Positions 48,124-62,741 of a stretch of DNA of 64,000 bases are shown here, piece by piece; the first letter of the stretch is position 1; each line of letters starts with the position of its first letter. Under the pieces are notes generated by a model. The model had not been told where the DNA came from. It saw nothing but the letters and a program-made list of their open reading frames with translations, and searched no databases. The stretch is from the NCBI GenBank assembly GCA_013403005.1, contig JACBOA010000010.1, positions 21,564 to 85,563 on the forward strand, read 5' to 3'. The position numbers and the translations under genes were made by a program. This stretch comes from Methanobacteriaceae archaeon. GTDB taxonomy: Archaea; Methanobacteriota; Methanobacteria; Methanobacteriales; Methanobacteriaceae.

Positions 48124-49089
48124 CTAATCTGCCTTTTCTTTGGGTAAAAATTTAGTCAGAAGAGCTTCCAGTTGGATTCGAGGATTTGCACCTTCCCTTA
48201 TCCTGAAATCATATTCTCCAATCTGTTCAACCAGATCTATGTACTCCTGGCTCCCTATAAGTTCGTCCATAGCCATTCTGGACACTTCCTGGTAAACTTG
48301 GGTAACCATGTCTTCACCACTGGTTCCCTGAACCACCATAACCTCCCTTAGAAGGTCACGAGCTCCCATGAAATCCCCGTCCATTGCCAGGTTGACTATA
48401 CGTCTCACATCCTTGGGTTTGGCCTTGGAAACCACCTCATGAACATTATCCTCAGTTATTTCCTCACCCATGGATGCAGTTGCCTGTAGGATATTCACTG
48501 CCCGGCGCATGTCACCCTCTGCAAAGTAAACAATACTTTCCAGGGTTCCAGGTGCATAGTTCACACTTTCTGATGCAGCGATTTTTTCCAGTCTTTTGAT
48601 AATCTGGTGTCCTTTGATGGGTGCGAAACGGAAAATAGCACATCTGGATTGGATAGGGTCTATGATCTTGGATGAATAGTTACAGGAAAGGATAAAGGAT
48701 GATGTTTTGGTGTACATTTCCATTTCACGGCGCAGGGCATGCTGGGCATCCTTGGTCATGTTGTCCACTTCATCCAGGAATATGATCCTGAAAGGAGCAC
48801 CTACTGCCTTCAAACGGCAGAAATTTTTAATATCCTTACGTACAGTGTCTATACCCCTGGCATCAGATGCATTTAATTCCAGGAAGTTCTGCTTCCAGTA
48901 TTCACCCAGCATGGCTTTGGCCAGTGCAATTGCAGTGGTGGTTTTTCCCACTCCTGCCGGGCCAGTGAACATGAGATTAGGCATACTCTCATCGTTTATG
49001 TACTGTTTAAGTCTTTGTATAATATGATCTTGACCTACAACCTCATCCAGGGTTTGTGGTCGGTACTTCTCCACCCATGGTCCATTCAT
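48124..49089 (-). CDS. rfcS: Replication factor C small subunit
   Basis: This protein of about 321 residues has [17 protein letters not shown], Walker [14 protein letters not shown], Walker [11 protein letters not shown] and the arginine-finger SRC motif (QSRCAIFRF). The start at 49089 follows GGTGATAATC; the longer frame to 49098 includes that site. It forms the RfcS4-RfcL pentamer. No intein is present. Confidence 0.95.
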   Translation of the reverse strand: MNGPWVEKYRPQTLDEVVGQDHIIQRLKQYINDESMPNLMFTGPAGVGKTTTAIALAKAMLGEYWKQNFLELNASDARGIDTVRKDIKNFCRLKAVGAPFRIIFLDEVDNMTKDAQHALRREMEMYTKTSSFILSCNYSSKIIDPIQSRCAIFRFAPIKGHQIIKRLEKIAASESVNYAPGTLESIVYFAEGDMRRAVNILQATASMGEEITEDNVHEVVSKAKPKDVRRIVNLAMDGDFMGARDLLREVMVVQGTSGEDMVTQVYQEVSRMAMDELIGSQEYIDLVEQIGEYDFRIREGANPRIQLEALLTKFLPKEKAD

Positions 49090-49413
49090 GATTATCACCG
49101 TTTTTTATTTCAAGTATAATATTGAAAAATATTGAAAATAAATTTTTCAAGAGACTTAGTTTTCTATCACAGTTCATCATATGTAACTGTTATTTTAAAA
49201 AGTTTTAATTTTAAGTAATTACATTCAACTTTACTATTTACTTAATATTATTCAGTTTATTAATAAAAACAGGATATAATATTGTTATTAACAGGTTCAG
49301 GGTTTTTAAATGGTTTTTTGAATAGTTTAATTTAATGAAAATTAGAAAAAGGAAAATTTAAATTTGTAATAGGGTTATTTTGTAAAATTAACAAATATAA
49401 TTAAGAGAATTAA
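49090..49413. other. Intergenic region upstream of rfcS
   Basis: This 324-bp, very AT-rich region holds the rfc operon promoter on its left side. No coding remnant; A/T runs make any TATA choice arbitrary. Confidence 0.35.
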
Positions 49414-50958
49414 TTAAGAGAATAATATGGCAATTTCAGGGTGCATGTTCTGTTTGATTTTGAGTTCATCCATGGCATCTCCGTAAGATTTTTTGATAGC
49501 CAGGAACTCAGACCGAACCATACCCCGGAAAGCTTCGTATCCCATGACTCGACCATAGTTTTCAGTTATGATTTCTATCATACGACTGAAATCCCGGATG
49601 AATATTTCTTCCCTTTCTTCTAATGGGATTTTTGCAGCGTTTTTCTTAATCTGAGCAAAGTCAATGGTGGCATTACTCTTAAGATCAACATTTTGAAGAA
49701 GCCTCTGGCACTTTTCAAAGGGCAGGAACTGTTTGGTTAATCCTCGAGCAGGTGCAACTCCCATAATCTTGGCAGCACCCATGGACATGGCCAGGAAAAT
49801 CTTATCGTAAATCTCTAATATCAAATCCGAACGTTTTTCAGGGTCATCAGGAACTTCCACATATTCTGGAAGGGATGGGAATGATATGGGTGGTCTAACT
49901 GTGGGTATGGAGGGTTTGTCCTCTTCAACCTCTTCTTTTACAGTGTCTGTTTCAGTTTCCACAGTTTCAGGCTTGATATCAACTGTTTGCAATTCATTTT
50001 TCACTGATTCAGGTTCAGCCTCTGGAATTTCAAGTTCAGATTTTGCAATTTCAGTCTGGGGTTCAATAGTTTCCTGCGCTACTTTTAATCCTACTTCTTT
50101 TGATTCTCCCATCTCTGCACTTTCAGATTCATGTTCAACATCCGGAGATTCAAAGTTAGCAGATTCTGCAACACGCTCTGATATAAATTCTTTGCTTATT
50201 TCTTCTTTAGATTCTACAACGGGTTCTGCAGGAGGTTTCCGGACGACTTCTTCTGCAACTTCTTCCTTAATTTCACCAGTTTCATCAGCCTTTATCCCTA
50301 TAGAACTACTTTCTTCTTTCACTGCCATTTCTTCAACAGGTGTCTCATCAACTGGTAATTTAGAGATAGCTTCAGGAATCTTTTCCGGTGCTTCTTCTAC
50401 TTCTCTTATTACTTCATGTGTTGCAGATATTTCCTCTGGGATTTCTTTGGCTGTTTTGACTATTTCTTCTGAAATTTCATCAGTTTTTACAGAGATTTCT
50501 TCAGATTTTTCGGTTATTTCTTCGGAAGCTTCTTCACTTACTCCTTCAGTTACTTCTGGTATTTCTGTGGGGACCTCTAATTCGAGGTCCTGAGTTGTTT
50601 CATTGATGATTTTAGATGCTCTTTTCGCCTTCACCAGAACGAGGCCAACATTGGCAGAATCCTGCATTAAAATTATGAAATGAGCTTTTTCAAGGCCTAA
50701 AAACAGTGCTTTTCCTCCTGATGACTCTACCAGGACTCTTTCCATTTCTCCCTGACCAGATGAGTTTAAAAGCCGGTGGGATGAATTAGAAATAACATGG
50801 GACATTGGGCCGAAGAGGTTGATATCCACATCTACACGTAAGTTATGATGTAAAATACGACCATCACTGGCCACAATAAGAATCCCTTCCACTCCCTGAG
50901 TCTTTTCAAGATCCAAAGAGGCCTTTTCCAGTTGGGTCTTTAATTGGGTGTCAATCAT
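49414..50958 (-). CDS. Roadblock/LC7 protein with long acidic linker
   Basis: This 514-residue protein has residues 1 to ~125 as a Roadblock/LC7 fold (GILIVASDGRILHHNLRVDVDINLFGPM, FIILMQDSANVGLVLVKAKRA). About 135-365 is a low-complexity Glu/Val/Ile/Ser linker (many EEIS, EISEE units), surely disordered or weakly helical. From ~375 to the end is a helical domain (LPEYVEVPDDPEKRSDLILEIYDKI). Roadblock proteins bind small GTPases or work in motility and polarity; the partner here is unknown. A smaller Roadblock gene lies at 61197 and a DUF2226-like protein with another acidic linker at 63242. Confidence 0.8.
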   Translation of the reverse strand: MIDTQLKTQLEKASLDLEKTQGVEGILIVASDGRILHHNLRVDVDINLFGPMSHVISNSSHRLLNSSGQGEMERVLVESSGGKALFLGLEKAHFIILMQDSANVGLVLVKAKRASKIINETTQDLELEVPTEIPEVTEGVSEEASEEITEKSEEISVKTDEISEEIVKTAKEIPEEISATHEVIREVEEAPEKIPEAISKLPVDETPVEEMAVKEESSSIGIKADETGEIKEEVAEEVVRKPPAEPVVESKEEISKEFISERVAESANFESPDVEHESESAEMGESKEVGLKVAQETIEPQTEIAKSELEIPEAEPESVKNELQTVDIKPETVETETDTVKEEVEEDKPSIPTVRPPISFPSLPEYVEVPDDPEKRSDLILEIYDKIFLAMSMGAAKIMGVAPARGLTKQFLPFEKCQRLLQNVDLKSNATIDFAQIKKNAAKIPLEEREEIFIRDFSRMIEIITENYGRVMGYEAFRGMVRSEFLAIKKSYGDAMDELKIKQNMHPEIAILFS

Positions 50959-51348
50959 TCCATCACTGCTTTAATAAAGATAATTATTAACATTATAAAC
51001 TATTTTTTGCACCATCTTTTTATTATGCTTATCGTTTATCATCACTTACTAAAGTGGAACGGTGTTGGATAGTTCACAGAGATTGTAAAAAAATATATTA
51101 TTAGAATCCCTAGATTGTTTTATTAAATTAGATTTAAAGTGAAAATCGATGAATTAAGGTAAATTAAAAAAGATTTTTAAATAAAATGAATTTATAACAA
51201 AGATTCTGGAATATGATAGTACAGAACTTGTTTAAGATGGTTTTAGAACCACAAATTGTTCCAAGTTTTCTACTTTAAAAAATTTTGATTCCAGCCAATA
51301 TTAATTCAAGCCAATATTAAAGCCTAATATATAAAAATTAGAATAATT
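50959..51348. other. Intergenic region upstream of the long Roadblock gene
   Basis: This AT-rich spacer of about 390 bp contains a tandem near-repeat AGCCAATATTAA at 51293-51304 and 51309-51320, sixteen bases apart, which may be a regulator site or chance. Otherwise nothing coding is visible. Confidence 0.35.
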
Positions 51349-51368
51349 AGAGGTTTTAATATAAACCT

Positions 51369-51370
<2 letters not shown>
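51349..51370 (-). terminator. Hairpin at the end of the hydrogenase operon
   Basis: AGAGGTTT at 51349-51356 pairs with AAACCTCT at 51363-51370, an 8-bp perfect stem with a 6-base loop. It begins within the stop codon of the large-subunit gene on the minus strand and is followed by AT-rich sequence. Archaeal termination usually needs only U-tracts, so it may instead stabilise the 3' end. Confidence 0.5.
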
Positions 51371-52817
<1,447 letters not shown>

Positions 52818-52838
52818 AATTTCACCTTTTATCTTGTT

Positions 52839-54307
<1,469 letters not shown>

Positions 54308-54317
54308 TTTTAATCCC

Positions 54318-54569
54318 TCAGATTATCCTTTCCAGGACATGGTTTACTCTGCGGTCAATGTACAGTCTTTTGGCCACGTGGATGTCTTTGTGTGTCATGG
54401 CCTGGGCAGGGCAGATCTCGTGGCAGGATAGACAGGCCATGCAGTCCTCGGCCTTGATCACTTCGGTTTTCCATCTTTCCTCATTCATCTTGTACACGTC
54501 ATTGGGACAGTCATCCACACAGGATCCGCATCCAACACATGCATCTTCATCTATTAGGATTTCAACCAT
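54318..54569 (-). CDS. 2[4Fe-4S] ferredoxin-type protein
   Basis: This 83-residue protein has two cluster-binding motifs, [16 protein letters not shown] and [16 protein letters not shown], and a C-terminal extension of about 25 residues ([21 protein letters not shown]). As the first gene of the hydrogenase unit it is likely to pass electrons to or from the small subunit. Confidence 0.85.
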   Translation of the reverse strand: MVEILIDEDACVGCGSCVDDCPNDVYKMNEERWKTEVIKAEDCMACLSCHEICPAQAMTHKDIHVAKRLYIDRRVNHVLERII

Positions 54570-54968
54570 TTTAACGCCTCTTTTCCAGATTTTGAACCAT
54601 CTATGTCTCCTTTATTGATTTTATTTTTTTCTTTTAATTTTTACATGAATATTACTTTACTTAAATAATAGACAATCATCATTAATAAGTGTTATAACTA
54701 CACCTCAGAATATCTCATGAATATTCGTTAATAATATAAATATTTATTACTAATAAGTATTGTGTAATCAACAGTTCAGGGCCTATTCTATTGAAATATA
54801 TAAATTGAGTTACTTTTTTTCATGATTTATGTCATAAATTGCTTATTTTTTATTATTTAATATTCTTCAAGGGACTAATATGTTTACTAAACTGTAGTAA
54901 AATAAAAGAATACATCTCAATTCAATAGCTAATTAAATAGGCATTGTTGATTTTAAATTACATGAGAA
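54570..54968. other. Intergenic region, promoter of the hydrogenase operon
   Basis: This AT-rich region of about 400 bp lies between the ferredoxin start and the sortase stop, both on the minus strand. It contains AT palindromic stretches around 54735-54760 (TAATATAAATATTTATTA) where a TATA box for the hydrogenase operon may lie. No coding remnant seen. Confidence 0.4.
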
Positions 54969-55586
54969 TTATAAATCACTACTTGATACCAGTTTAAAGT
55001 GAGTGATCCATGCTGCTTCTTTTTTACCTGGAGGATAACAGGTAACAATCAATAAACGAGGTTCTCCTTCCTGAGAAAACCGGATAGGGTTTGTTTTGTA
55101 GTCCCAACGGATATCTTCGCCATTGGAGCTTACCGCGTAAACATATTTCTTTCTCTGAGAATAATCTTTGATAATAGCCTGGTCCCCGATTTTCAAAGAA
55201 GCTATGTTCTTAAATAATCCAGAATACCTTGTGCGATGGCCTAAAATACCGCACTCTCCAGGTTTACCTGGCATAACACTGGAAGGATAATGATAAACAG
55301 CATTATATGCATTCACAGTATCAGAACGGATAGTTGCACTAACATTAAGCTTTGGAATAATTAATTGGGCATTGGTATATGAACTGGCAATATCTGTGGG
55401 GTCAAGTGCATCAACAGGGTTACTCATTCTTTCCTGATAAGTTTTAACACTTTTCTGAGCTTGAGTTACATTTTGCATTTGCTGATAGCCAGTAACTACT
55501 ATCCCTGCAGACACTAAAACGCAAACAGATACTATCAGGACAGAAATGATCTTATAGCTAGCCATTTTCTCCCACATCTTTCCCAA
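54969..55586 (-). CDS. Sortase-family transpeptidase
   Basis: This protein of about 205 residues has an N-terminal membrane anchor ([19 protein letters not shown]), a helical linker, then a sortase barrel. [16 protein letters not shown] holds catalytic His117 and [12 protein letters not shown] holds Cys183. The arginine normally found after the Cys is not seen; the nearest is R177. Starts at 55586 (TTG), 55577 or 55565 (ATG) are all possible. It overlaps the mscS 3' end. In pseudomurein-walled methanogens sortases would anchor surface proteins. Confidence 0.82.
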   Translation of the reverse strand: MGKMWEKMASYKIISVLIVSVCVLVSAGIVVTGYQQMQNVTQAQKSVKTYQERMSNPVDALDPTDIASSYTNAQLIIPKLNVSATIRSDTVNAYNAVYHYPSSVMPGKPGECGILGHRTRYSGLFKNIASLKIGDQAIIKDYSQRKKYVYAVSSNGEDIRWDYKTNPIRFSQEGEPRLLIVTCYPPGKKEAAWITHFKLVSSSDL

Positions 55587-56316
55587 CCAAAAGATCCTTA
55601 ACCTTCAGGGCCAATTGACTTCTGTAAGTGGCAACTTTCCAGGGGTCACTGACCCAAACATTCAAAGATGCCCTAATACCCATATCTGTCATTTCTTTTA
55701 TAAGAACATTAGGCTTTGGTTCACTAAGTGCCCATGAACATTCTGATGCTGCCTTTACCAGTGAGTTAACAGTTTCTTCCAGTTTATTTTCATAGGGTAT
55801 GTTAATATCCAATCCCACCCTCCGGGTTTCTAAAGAGGTGTGATTCACATAAACATTTTTGGAGAACGTGGAGTTGGGGATAGTGATGATTTTATTATCC
55901 ACTGTTTTGATAGTGGTAACTCTTAAACCAAGTTTAACCACTTTACCCCTTTGTCCAGACATTTCAAGAATATCACCTACCTTGAAACTTTTATCAGCCA
56001 GTATAAACATTCCTGCAATGAAATTGGATATGGTATCTCTTGCAGCAAAACCAACAGCCACACCTACAATACCTAAGCTGAGCACTATGGCACTTACATC
56101 CCATCCAATTTCTTTTAAAACAACAGTAATGGTCACTGCAATTATGGAATACTTTATTATTTCGTTTAAAACCTGAATCAAAGTGGCTTCCATATTCAGT
56201 CTGTTACCAGTTCTTTTAACAATGTACATGGACCATTTGATAAGGATAAATGAGGATAATAAAATCACTGCAATCTTGATAAGATTAATATAGAATGGGT
56301 CAGTGTCAACCACCAT
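55558..56316 (-). CDS. Small-conductance mechanosensitive channel (MscS family)
   Basis: This 252-residue protein has three membrane helices (the third [21 protein letters not shown] is the gate helix), then the beta domain ([39 protein letters not shown]) and a C-terminal alpha/beta domain. It releases solutes on hypo-osmotic shock. Its start overlaps the rnz stop and its end overlaps the sortase gene, giving one translationally coupled unit. Confidence 0.9.
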   Translation of the reverse strand: MVVDTDPFYINLIKIAVILLSSFILIKWSMYIVKRTGNRLNMEATLIQVLNEIIKYSIIAVTITVVLKEIGWDVSAIVLSLGIVGVAVGFAARDTISNFIAGMFILADKSFKVGDILEMSGQRGKVVKLGLRVTTIKTVDNKIITIPNSTFSKNVYVNHTSLETRRVGLDINIPYENKLEETVNSLVKAASECSWALSEPKPNVLIKEMTDMGIRASLNVWVSDPWKVATYRSQLALKVKDLLVGKDVGENG

Positions 56317-57214
56317 TTCTTTCCACCTCTATTACTTTAAAATCTTCAGCAACCATCACCTGGTCAAAAATCTGATTAGCTTCTTCTTTTAGGAGGTTAC
56401 TATCTCTGTAACGAGTGCTTATATGAGAAAGGATTAATAGAGAAACTTCTGCCTTTTTGGCAATTTCAGCAGCTTGAGTAGTGGTGGAATGTCCTGTTTC
56501 ACGGGCTTTAACTTCTTGTGACGATTCAAATGTTGATTCATGGATAAGAACATTGGCATGTTTAGCGAAATCAACCATTTCCAAACAAGGCCTGGTATCT
56601 CCGGAGTAAACTATTTTACGGCCCCTTCGCTCTGGACCAAGAACTTCTTCTGGTTCAATTAGCCTCCCGTCAACTTCTACAGAAATACCTCTCTGCAGTT
56701 TGCCAAAATCAGGTCCGGGTTCCAGTCCTAATTTTATAGCTTTTTCCTTTAAGAACTTGGGAGATCTTTTTTCTTCTACTGAATAAGCAAGGTTAACTAT
56801 GGAGTGGTGAGTGGGACAGCACTTTATCAAGTATTCATCTGTTTCTGCAACCACGCCTTCTTCTACTTCATGGGCATTTATTTGGAAGGATAGGGAATAG
56901 AAACCTAAATTTTTAATATTATGGACAGTTTCATTGATTCCTTTTGGCCCGTAAATATGTAAAGGTTCCTTCCTTCCGCGGAATGCCATTGATTGGATCA
57001 TTCCAGGAAGTCCTAGAAAGTGGTCACCGTGCAGGTGGGTGATGAAAATATTATTAACTTTCATGGGGCTCAATTTAATTCGAGCCATTTGGCGCTGGGT
57101 TCCTTCTCCACAATCAAAGAGCATAATCTCCCCAAAAGCCTTTAGAGCAATAGAAGAATGGTTTCTGTTGGGGGTGGGGAGTGCAGAGGAGGTGCCTAAA
57201 AATATTAACTCCAT
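56306..57214 (-). CDS. rnz: Ribonuclease Z
   Basis: It trims the 3' trailer of pre-tRNAs. The 302-residue metallo-beta-lactamase has [30 protein letters not shown] (HxHxDH zinc motif), a flexible-arm-like [10 protein letters not shown] region, and [10 protein letters not shown] plus HESTF, the later zinc ligands. Start ATG at 57214. First gene of the rnz-mscS-sortase unit. Confidence 0.93.
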   Translation of the reverse strand: MELIFLGTSSALPTPNRNHSSIALKAFGEIMLFDCGEGTQRQMARIKLSPMKVNNIFITHLHGDHFLGLPGMIQSMAFRGRKEPLHIYGPKGINETVHNIKNLGFYSLSFQINAHEVEEGVVAETDEYLIKCCPTHHSIVNLAYSVEEKRSPKFLKEKAIKLGLEPGPDFGKLQRGISVEVDGRLIEPEEVLGPERRGRKIVYSGDTRPCLEMVDFAKHANVLIHESTFESSQEVKARETGHSTTTQAAEIAKKAEVSLLILSHISTRYRDSNLLKEEANQIFDQVMVAEDFKVIEVERNGG

Positions 57215-57545
57215 CTTGATTCACCGGATTCTAATATTCATTTAGATTATATAATCATTTAAAATTTCACTGTAATTTATATCTTAAGATGATTTTATCT
57301 TGATATTACTATTACTTAATGACCAGTGTGTTATTTTTAATATAAAACTGTGGAAAATTTATATTCTTTATTTTATATAGTTGAAAACTAGTTGAATTTA
57401 ATGCTTTGAAGGGTATGTTATAATCAAGGATAATAAGTTTGAACATTGACAATATTAATGTTTAAACATAGAAATTAACATAGATATTATAAAAATGTGC
57501 ATTACGGATTTTTATCTTTAATAAAAAGGTTAGGTGGTTCATTTC
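57215..57545. other. Divergent promoter region of rnz and nadC
   Basis: This 331-bp AT-rich region holds the two promoters. Near 57520-57535 GGTTAGGTGG provides the nadC ribosome-binding site. No coding remnant seen. Confidence 0.35.
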
Positions 57546-58385
57546 ATGAGGCAAAATTTAGCTGACCTGGTGTATGATGATATTGGCTTTGAGGATATAA
57601 CCACTAATGCATTAATACCTCCTGGATTACATGCAAATGGCCATATTATAGCTAAAGAAGAAGGAATAATTGCCGGAGTACAGATGGCATTCTCTATTTT
57701 TAATGAATTTTCCGTTGAAACTGAAATCAAAGTTAATGATGGGGATAAAATAAAACCTGGTCAAATAATTATGGAAGTCTCAGGTGATCCGCGCAGTATC
57801 CTGAGTACAGAAAGGACAGTTCTTAACCTCATGATGAGAATGAGTGGCATTGCCACTTTAACTTCCCAATTGATCAAAAAAGTACGCAGTGTAAATCCCC
57901 ATGTTTTAGTTGCTGGAACTCGTAAAACAACACCGGGGCTCCAGTTTTTTGAGAAAAATGCCATCCGATGTGGTGGTGGTGATACACACAGATACAGGTT
58001 AGATGATTGTATCTTAATCAAAGATAATCATCTTGCACTGGTGGGTGGGGTGGCTGAAGCTGTATCCCGCGCCCGAAATTATGCTAGTTTCACCAAGAAA
58101 ATCGAAATTGAAGTAGAAACCCTGGATGATGCATTACTAGCTGCAAATGCGGGTGTAGATATTATAATGTTAGATAATATGACTCCGAAAGAGGTTGAAA
58201 AAGTTTTAATGGTTCTTTCAAGGGAAAACCTTCGTGAAAATGTAATTGTTGAATTATCTGGTGGCATTACTTCAGAAAATATAATGGAGTATGCTAAGAC
58301 AGGAGTCGATGTCATTTCCACAGGATACATAACCCATTCTGCCAGATCATTGGACTTGAGTTTGGAATTAGTAAAACTCAATTAG
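57546..58385 (+). CDS. nadC: Nicotinate-nucleotide pyrophosphorylase (quinolinate phosphoribosyltransferase)
   Basis: It converts quinolinate and PRPP to nicotinate mononucleotide in NAD synthesis. The 279-residue protein has [14 protein letters not shown], the PRPP site [41 protein letters not shown] and the C-terminal [12 protein letters not shown]. The ATG at 57546 is eight bases after TAGGTGG; an in-frame GTG at 57534 overlaps that site. Confidence 0.93.
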   Translation: MRQNLADLVYDDIGFEDITTNALIPPGLHANGHIIAKEEGIIAGVQMAFSIFNEFSVETEIKVNDGDKIKPGQIIMEVSGDPRSILSTERTVLNLMMRMSGIATLTSQLIKKVRSVNPHVLVAGTRKTTPGLQFFEKNAIRCGGGDTHRYRLDDCILIKDNHLALVGGVAEAVSRARNYASFTKKIEIEVETLDDALLAANAGVDIIMLDNMTPKEVEKVLMVLSRENLRENVIVELSGGITSENIMEYAKTGVDVISTGYITHSARSLDLSLELVKLN

Positions 58386-58608
58386 CCCATATACACCATT
58401 TACTAATTAAGTTTCAGTATTTATCCATATATTACAATAATTTTTTATTTTTACTTTGATTATTATTAAGTTATGGTTAAAAATCACCATAATTTTTGCA
58501 CGTAAAGCATCGTTTAACAATACCTTTATATAACAACATTAACATAGCATTAGACAAAGAAAAAGAGAATTTTAAAGTTAAGTTAAAGTTAAGACAAGGA
58601 GAAATTCT

Positions 58609-59073
58609 ATGTACGACGAACGAGAAGATGAATTTACTGAAGAAATTATTGGGGAAGAAAATGATGAAATTGAGTCAGATGAAACTGTAGAAGAAAATTC
58701 TGAAAAAGAGGAAGGAGAAGAACTTCCTTTCGCCAAAGCCGAAGTCGTACGTCTGATGAAGCAGAATCTTGACAAGGATAAAATGATCCGGGAACGGGTT
58801 AAAGTTGAGATGAACAAGTTCCTGGGTGAGGTGCTGGTAAAAGTCTGTGAACAGCTTAACGAATATCCCTATACCACCATAGAATATGAAATGCTTAAAG
58901 AATCCATATATCCTTACCAAAATATAGAAAGGATAAATGAGGAGAAAAAGCGAATATTAATGCACTTGCATGCTATTAAGGCTGATTGTGATGCTCTATC
59001 TATGGATGTAAAAAGAACACTGAAGTTAAAGGATGTCTATGAAGAAGAACAAGATCCTGCTTTTATGGATTAA
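58609..59073 (+). CDS. Acidic histone-fold-like protein with helical tail
   Basis: This 154-residue protein has residues 1-38 as an acidic head (mostly E/D). Residues 39-100 align by eye with the HMf histone of this window: [12 protein letters not shown] for [10 protein letters not shown], a long central helix, then the short [15 protein letters not shown] for [14 protein letters not shown]. Residues 104-145 form a long charged helix ([16 protein letters not shown]). This fits the proposed coiled-coil histone variants of Methanobacteriales, which are largely uncharacterised. AAGGAG-type site upstream. DNA binding is inferred, and the acidic head argues for a regulatory rather than packaging role. 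Confidence 0.6.
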   Translation: MYDEREDEFTEEIIGEENDEIESDETVEENSEKEEGEELPFAKAEVVRLMKQNLDKDKMIRERVKVEMNKFLGEVLVKVCEQLNEYPYTTIEYEMLKESIYPYQNIERINEEKKRILMHLHAIKADCDALSMDVKRTLKLKDVYEEEQDPAFMD

Positions 59074-59224
59074 TTTAATTCTTCAATCCTTTTATTTTTA
59101 TCCAAAGTCATTTATTGGCCTTATTTTCACTTAAAACTTATTTTCACTTAAAAGATTTAAGTTATCTGTTTTCAGTAAAAATTTACTTCAAATCGATGCG
59201 CTTCAACTTCAATCCACTTCAAAT

Positions 59225-59800
59225 TTATTTTAAATCTCCACTTTCAAAGGTGGTAAAACCTGTTTTCAATTTTTTAATTTCTTCATCTTTCAATTCGCTC
59301 TTTTGAGCATTTTCATGTAAAATCAGACTATGTCCAAAGGGATCCTCTAGGATGAGTGTAACCTTTTTTTTACCATTTTTCACTTCTTCAATATATTCCA
59401 GTATATCCACGGCATTCTTTTTCACATGGTCATTTTCTGCCCATGAAAGTGCAGTTTTCACTGCTTTTTCAAAACGCTCGAGTACACCTTCAACATTAGA
59501 AACATATCCCTGTGATTGAGGTCCGGGTTCCACTTTAAGCCCGATTTCAGGTATGGTGATAGTGGTTGATTGAGATTTAACTACCCTTGCGTTTAAAGTC
59601 TCTTTGCCAATTGTCAACGTATACTTGACTGGGTCTTTCTGGTCAATACAAATGGTGTCAGCATGTTTATAACCACATTCGGTACATAGCATGGTTGATT
59701 CCATAATCTCTCCAAAATATGGGATCTTTTCGGTTTTGGTGGTGACTTCCATACACTGTGTTTTACCACAGATAGGGCAGTCAGCAAACATTTTACTCAA
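59225..59800 (-). CDS. ZPR1-related zinc finger protein
   Basis: This 191-residue protein begins [15 protein letters not shown], with a second Cys pair [11 protein letters not shown], giving the four-Cys zinc finger of ZPR1. It then has [31 protein letters not shown], the ZPR1 beta-domain. Eukaryotic ZPR1 binds elongation factor eEF1A; the archaeal role is unknown but a translation link is plausible. Confidence 0.85.
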   Translation of the reverse strand: MSKMFADCPICGKTQCMEVTTKTEKIPYFGEIMESTMLCTECGYKHADTICIDQKDPVKYTLTIGKETLNARVVKSQSTTITIPEIGLKVEPGPQSQGYVSNVEGVLERFEKAVKTALSWAENDHVKKNAVDILEYIEEVKNGKKKVTLILEDPFGHSLILHENAQKSELKDEEIKKLKTGFTTFESGDLK

Positions 59801-60059
59801 ATTACACGACTCCTAATCAATTAATTAGTTTATTGTAGATAATTATAGATGATTAAACTAGGTATCTAAGATATTAAATTAACATATTAAGAAATTAAAG
59901 ATTAAGTAGATATTACAAATCTTAAAACTAAAAATGACAATTTAGATATATCGAAAAAATGTATTGATCATTGAATTATATTATCCTTTTTAAGAAATAC
60001 CTGAGTATTAAATATTAATTATCATTAAATTAAGAATTATTAAATAATATTTAAGACTT

Positions 60060-61031
60060 TTATTTCACATCGTCATTTTCATGATATTTATATAATAACC
60101 CTTTTTCTTTCAGCTCTTTAATCATATCTTGAAGACTTTCCTCATCAGGTGCGCATACCTTGTGTCGGTGAACATTTCCAGAAAGTTCATAAAGGCCTTC
60201 CAAGTCTTTTTTACGTTTAGGGTTCTCCTGAAGTAGTTTTACAAATCTTTTTGCTTCGTCAGGATCATATACATTTACCTTTCTCTTCAGAGGCTCACCA
60301 AAACCGGGAAGGAAATAGGAAACATCCATTATGCGACCACCATATTTGTTCAGTATGATGTCAATTTCCAGTTCCAACTGATCCACTGAATGGCGGAAGA
60401 TCATCTCTTTACAGATCTCCTTAATCAGGGTGAGCATACGCTTTTTGGTATCGGCTATGCCCAAATTGTTGATAACAGGGATGCGATGTTCCAGTGCTTG
60501 TTTAACCAGATAATTGTTAATTATTCTATTTTCCTTGAAATATTCAAGATGTTTACCTCCCCGTTTGATCTTCATGGCTCTTTTCACAAAGCGCTCTTTG
60601 TGTACTTCTTCATCAGCAGTAAGAACGAAAAAGTGGATGGAAGCATCTTCCTTGAATTTTTCAATATCTAAAAATCCTGGAACAAGATGCACTCCTTCGA
60701 TTACCAGATCATCGTAGTCATCCACTGCCCGTTTAATAACCTTTTCAATGGCTGGAATTACAAATGAAGCATGTTCCTCAAAACCAGCACTTATCAAACT
60801 GGCGTTGTTGCCATCAAAACGTTGCTTATCTTTCAGAGTAGTGTAAGCATCAAATGAAGACTTATGTAGGGCGGGAGCATAGTCTGGTCCTATGATTCCC
60901 CTAACAATTTCACGAATAAAGTCAGTTTCAATAAGATGCTTAATACCCAGCTCTTTAGCTAACTCAGAAGCTATGGTTGACTTCCCTATCCCAGAAGCAC
61001 TTCCAATGAGGATTACATAAGGTTTTCTCAA
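60060..61031 (-). CDS. 2-phosphoglycerate kinase
   Basis: It makes 2,3-bisphosphoglycerate from 2-phosphoglycerate, the first step to cyclic 2,3-diphosphoglycerate, an osmolyte of Methanobacteriales. The protein has about 323 residues with P-loop [21 protein letters not shown] near the N-terminus, [19 protein letters not shown] and [24 protein letters not shown] start at 61031 is set by AGGAGGTG five bases upstream; the longer frame to 61049 contains that site. The C-terminal ~100 residues form a separate small domain. Confidence 0.85.
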   Translation of the reverse strand: MRKPYVILIGSASGIGKSTIASELAKELGIKHLIETDFIREIVRGIIGPDYAPALHKSSFDAYTTLKDKQRFDGNNASLISAGFEEHASFVIPAIEKVIKRAVDDYDDLVIEGVHLVPGFLDIEKFKEDASIHFFVLTADEEVHKERFVKRAMKIKRGGKHLEYFKENRIINNYLVKQALEHRIPVINNLGIADTKKRMLTLIKEICKEMIFRHSVDQLELEIDIILNKYGGRIMDVSYFLPGFGEPLKRKVNVYDPDEAKRFVKLLQENPKRKKDLEGLYELSGNVHRHKVCAPDEESLQDMIKELKEKGLLYKYHENDDVK

Positions 61032-61196
61032 ACTAACACCTCCTGGCAATCCACTTCAATGATTTTCTCTGTTCTATCACTAAATCACGATTATAAACAA
61101 CGCATAGATGCTTAACGAAACTATATTGCATAATCATGGGGTCCTGAGTTCAAGTGCTCTCTGGGAATTATGACAATCTTCTCATGCCCGATTTAT

Positions 61197-61547
<351 letters not shown>

Positions 61548-61548
61548 A

Positions 61549-61590
<42 letters not shown>

Positions 61591-61591
61591 A

Positions 61592-61647
<56 letters not shown>

Positions 61648-61664
61648 TTTCGAGGAGTGATCTT

Positions 61665-62741
61665 TTGTATTTTGTATCTTCTGTTCAAGATTTACAAGAA
61701 CTTAACCCATTTATTATCATCGGTTGTGGTGGAGGTGGGGAAAAATTTGCCAATTTTAACGGAATCGAGTCTGTTGGTTTTATAGATGATAATAAGACGA
61801 AACAGGGTCAGGAATTTTGTAACCATATTATTTCATCAGATCTAAGAGAGTTGGTTAGGGTTACTGGTGCTCGTAGTGTGGCCATAATGTTACCCATTGG
61901 TGCAGAGGGATCTGCACTGAAATATGCTGTTCAGGCCATTGATATGGGTTTGAATGTGGTTTGTTCTTTCAGATCTCTCCCTTTGCATCGGAACCAATCT
62001 TTACAGGCATTTGCAAAGTCCAAGGGTGTCCATTTAAAGGAGATAAGCCCACGTCTTGATGTGGTAAAGTCAATATTTGGCACAGCACCATCAACATGTA
62101 CTGAAGTTCTCCCTAAACTTGATTACAAACCTAAAACTCCAGTTGTCTTCGTGGGAGGAACTTCCCAAGAGTGTGGAAAGAGGACTACTACTCGTATACT
62201 GGGACAAACTGCGCAGGAAAAAGGTTTGAATCCTGTTGTTATTTCCACAGATGAAATGGGATTAGAACAGCCAGCTGACCTCAATTTCAGAGCTGGTAGT
62301 TTATCGGTTATGGATGTTGCTTCAGCAGTGATGGGAAGCATACGCTATCTGGAGGAAGAGAAAAATCCAGACATTATATTTGTGGAAGGACAGTCCAGTC
62401 TCACAGAAAGGGGAAACCCTCATCCTAGAGGTTTGTCAGCAGCCATTTTGGTAGGATCTCAACCAGATGCAACCATTGTCTGCCATAGATTCAACCACCC
62501 CTACCGTCACCCTGTTGGCATCAAACAGGAGATAAAAGCGATTGAAGCCATGGAACCCACAAAAGTAGTGGGGATTTCTCTAAACTTAAGAAATTTCACC
62601 AAGGATAAGGCAAAGGCAGATCTTTTTTCAGAATACACCAAAAAATATGGTCTTCCAGTAGTGGATATTTTCCAGGGTGGGGCGTCAATATTATTAGATG
62701 CAATAACTGAATATATAGGTATAGGGGACGTTGCAAAATGA
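61665..62741 (+). CDS. DUF1611-family P-loop protein
   Basis: This 358-residue protein has an N-terminal Rossmann-like part ([16 protein letters not shown]), a middle with [11 protein letters not shown], then a P-loop domain ([17 protein letters not shown]) with Walker-B-like [14 protein letters not shown]. This is the DUF1611 layout; some bacterial members act in amino-acid epimer metabolism, but the archaeal function is unknown. The TTG start at 61665 follows GAGGAGTGATCTT. Its TGA overlaps the sepF ATG, so the two are translationally coupled. Confidence 0.8.
   Translation: MYFVSSVQDLQELNPFIIIGCGGGGEKFANFNGIESVGFIDDNKTKQGQEFCNHIISSDLRELVRVTGARSVAIMLPIGAEGSALKYAVQAIDMGLNVVCSFRSLPLHRNQSLQAFAKSKGVHLKEISPRLDVVKSIFGTAPSTCTEVLPKLDYKPKTPVVFVGGTSQECGKRTTTRILGQTAQEKGLNPVVISTDEMGLEQPADLNFRAGSLSVMDVASAVMGSIRYLEEEKNPDIIFVEGQSSLTERGNPHPRGLSAAILVGSQPDATIVCHRFNHPYRHPVGIKQEIKAIEAMEPTKVVGISLNLRNFTKDKAKADLFSEYTKKYGLPVVDIFQGGASILLDAITEYIGIGDVAK

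Noticed and set aside
49886..50593. Long plus-strand Ser/Thr-rich frame opposite the Roadblock linker
   Set aside because: It is the mirror of a low-complexity Glu/Val-rich coding region on the minus strand; such antisense frames arise from codon bias.
51293..51320. Tandem AGCCAATATTAA pair as an operator
   Set aside because: Only two copies in very AT-rich sequence, far from an obvious promoter; noted but not claimed.
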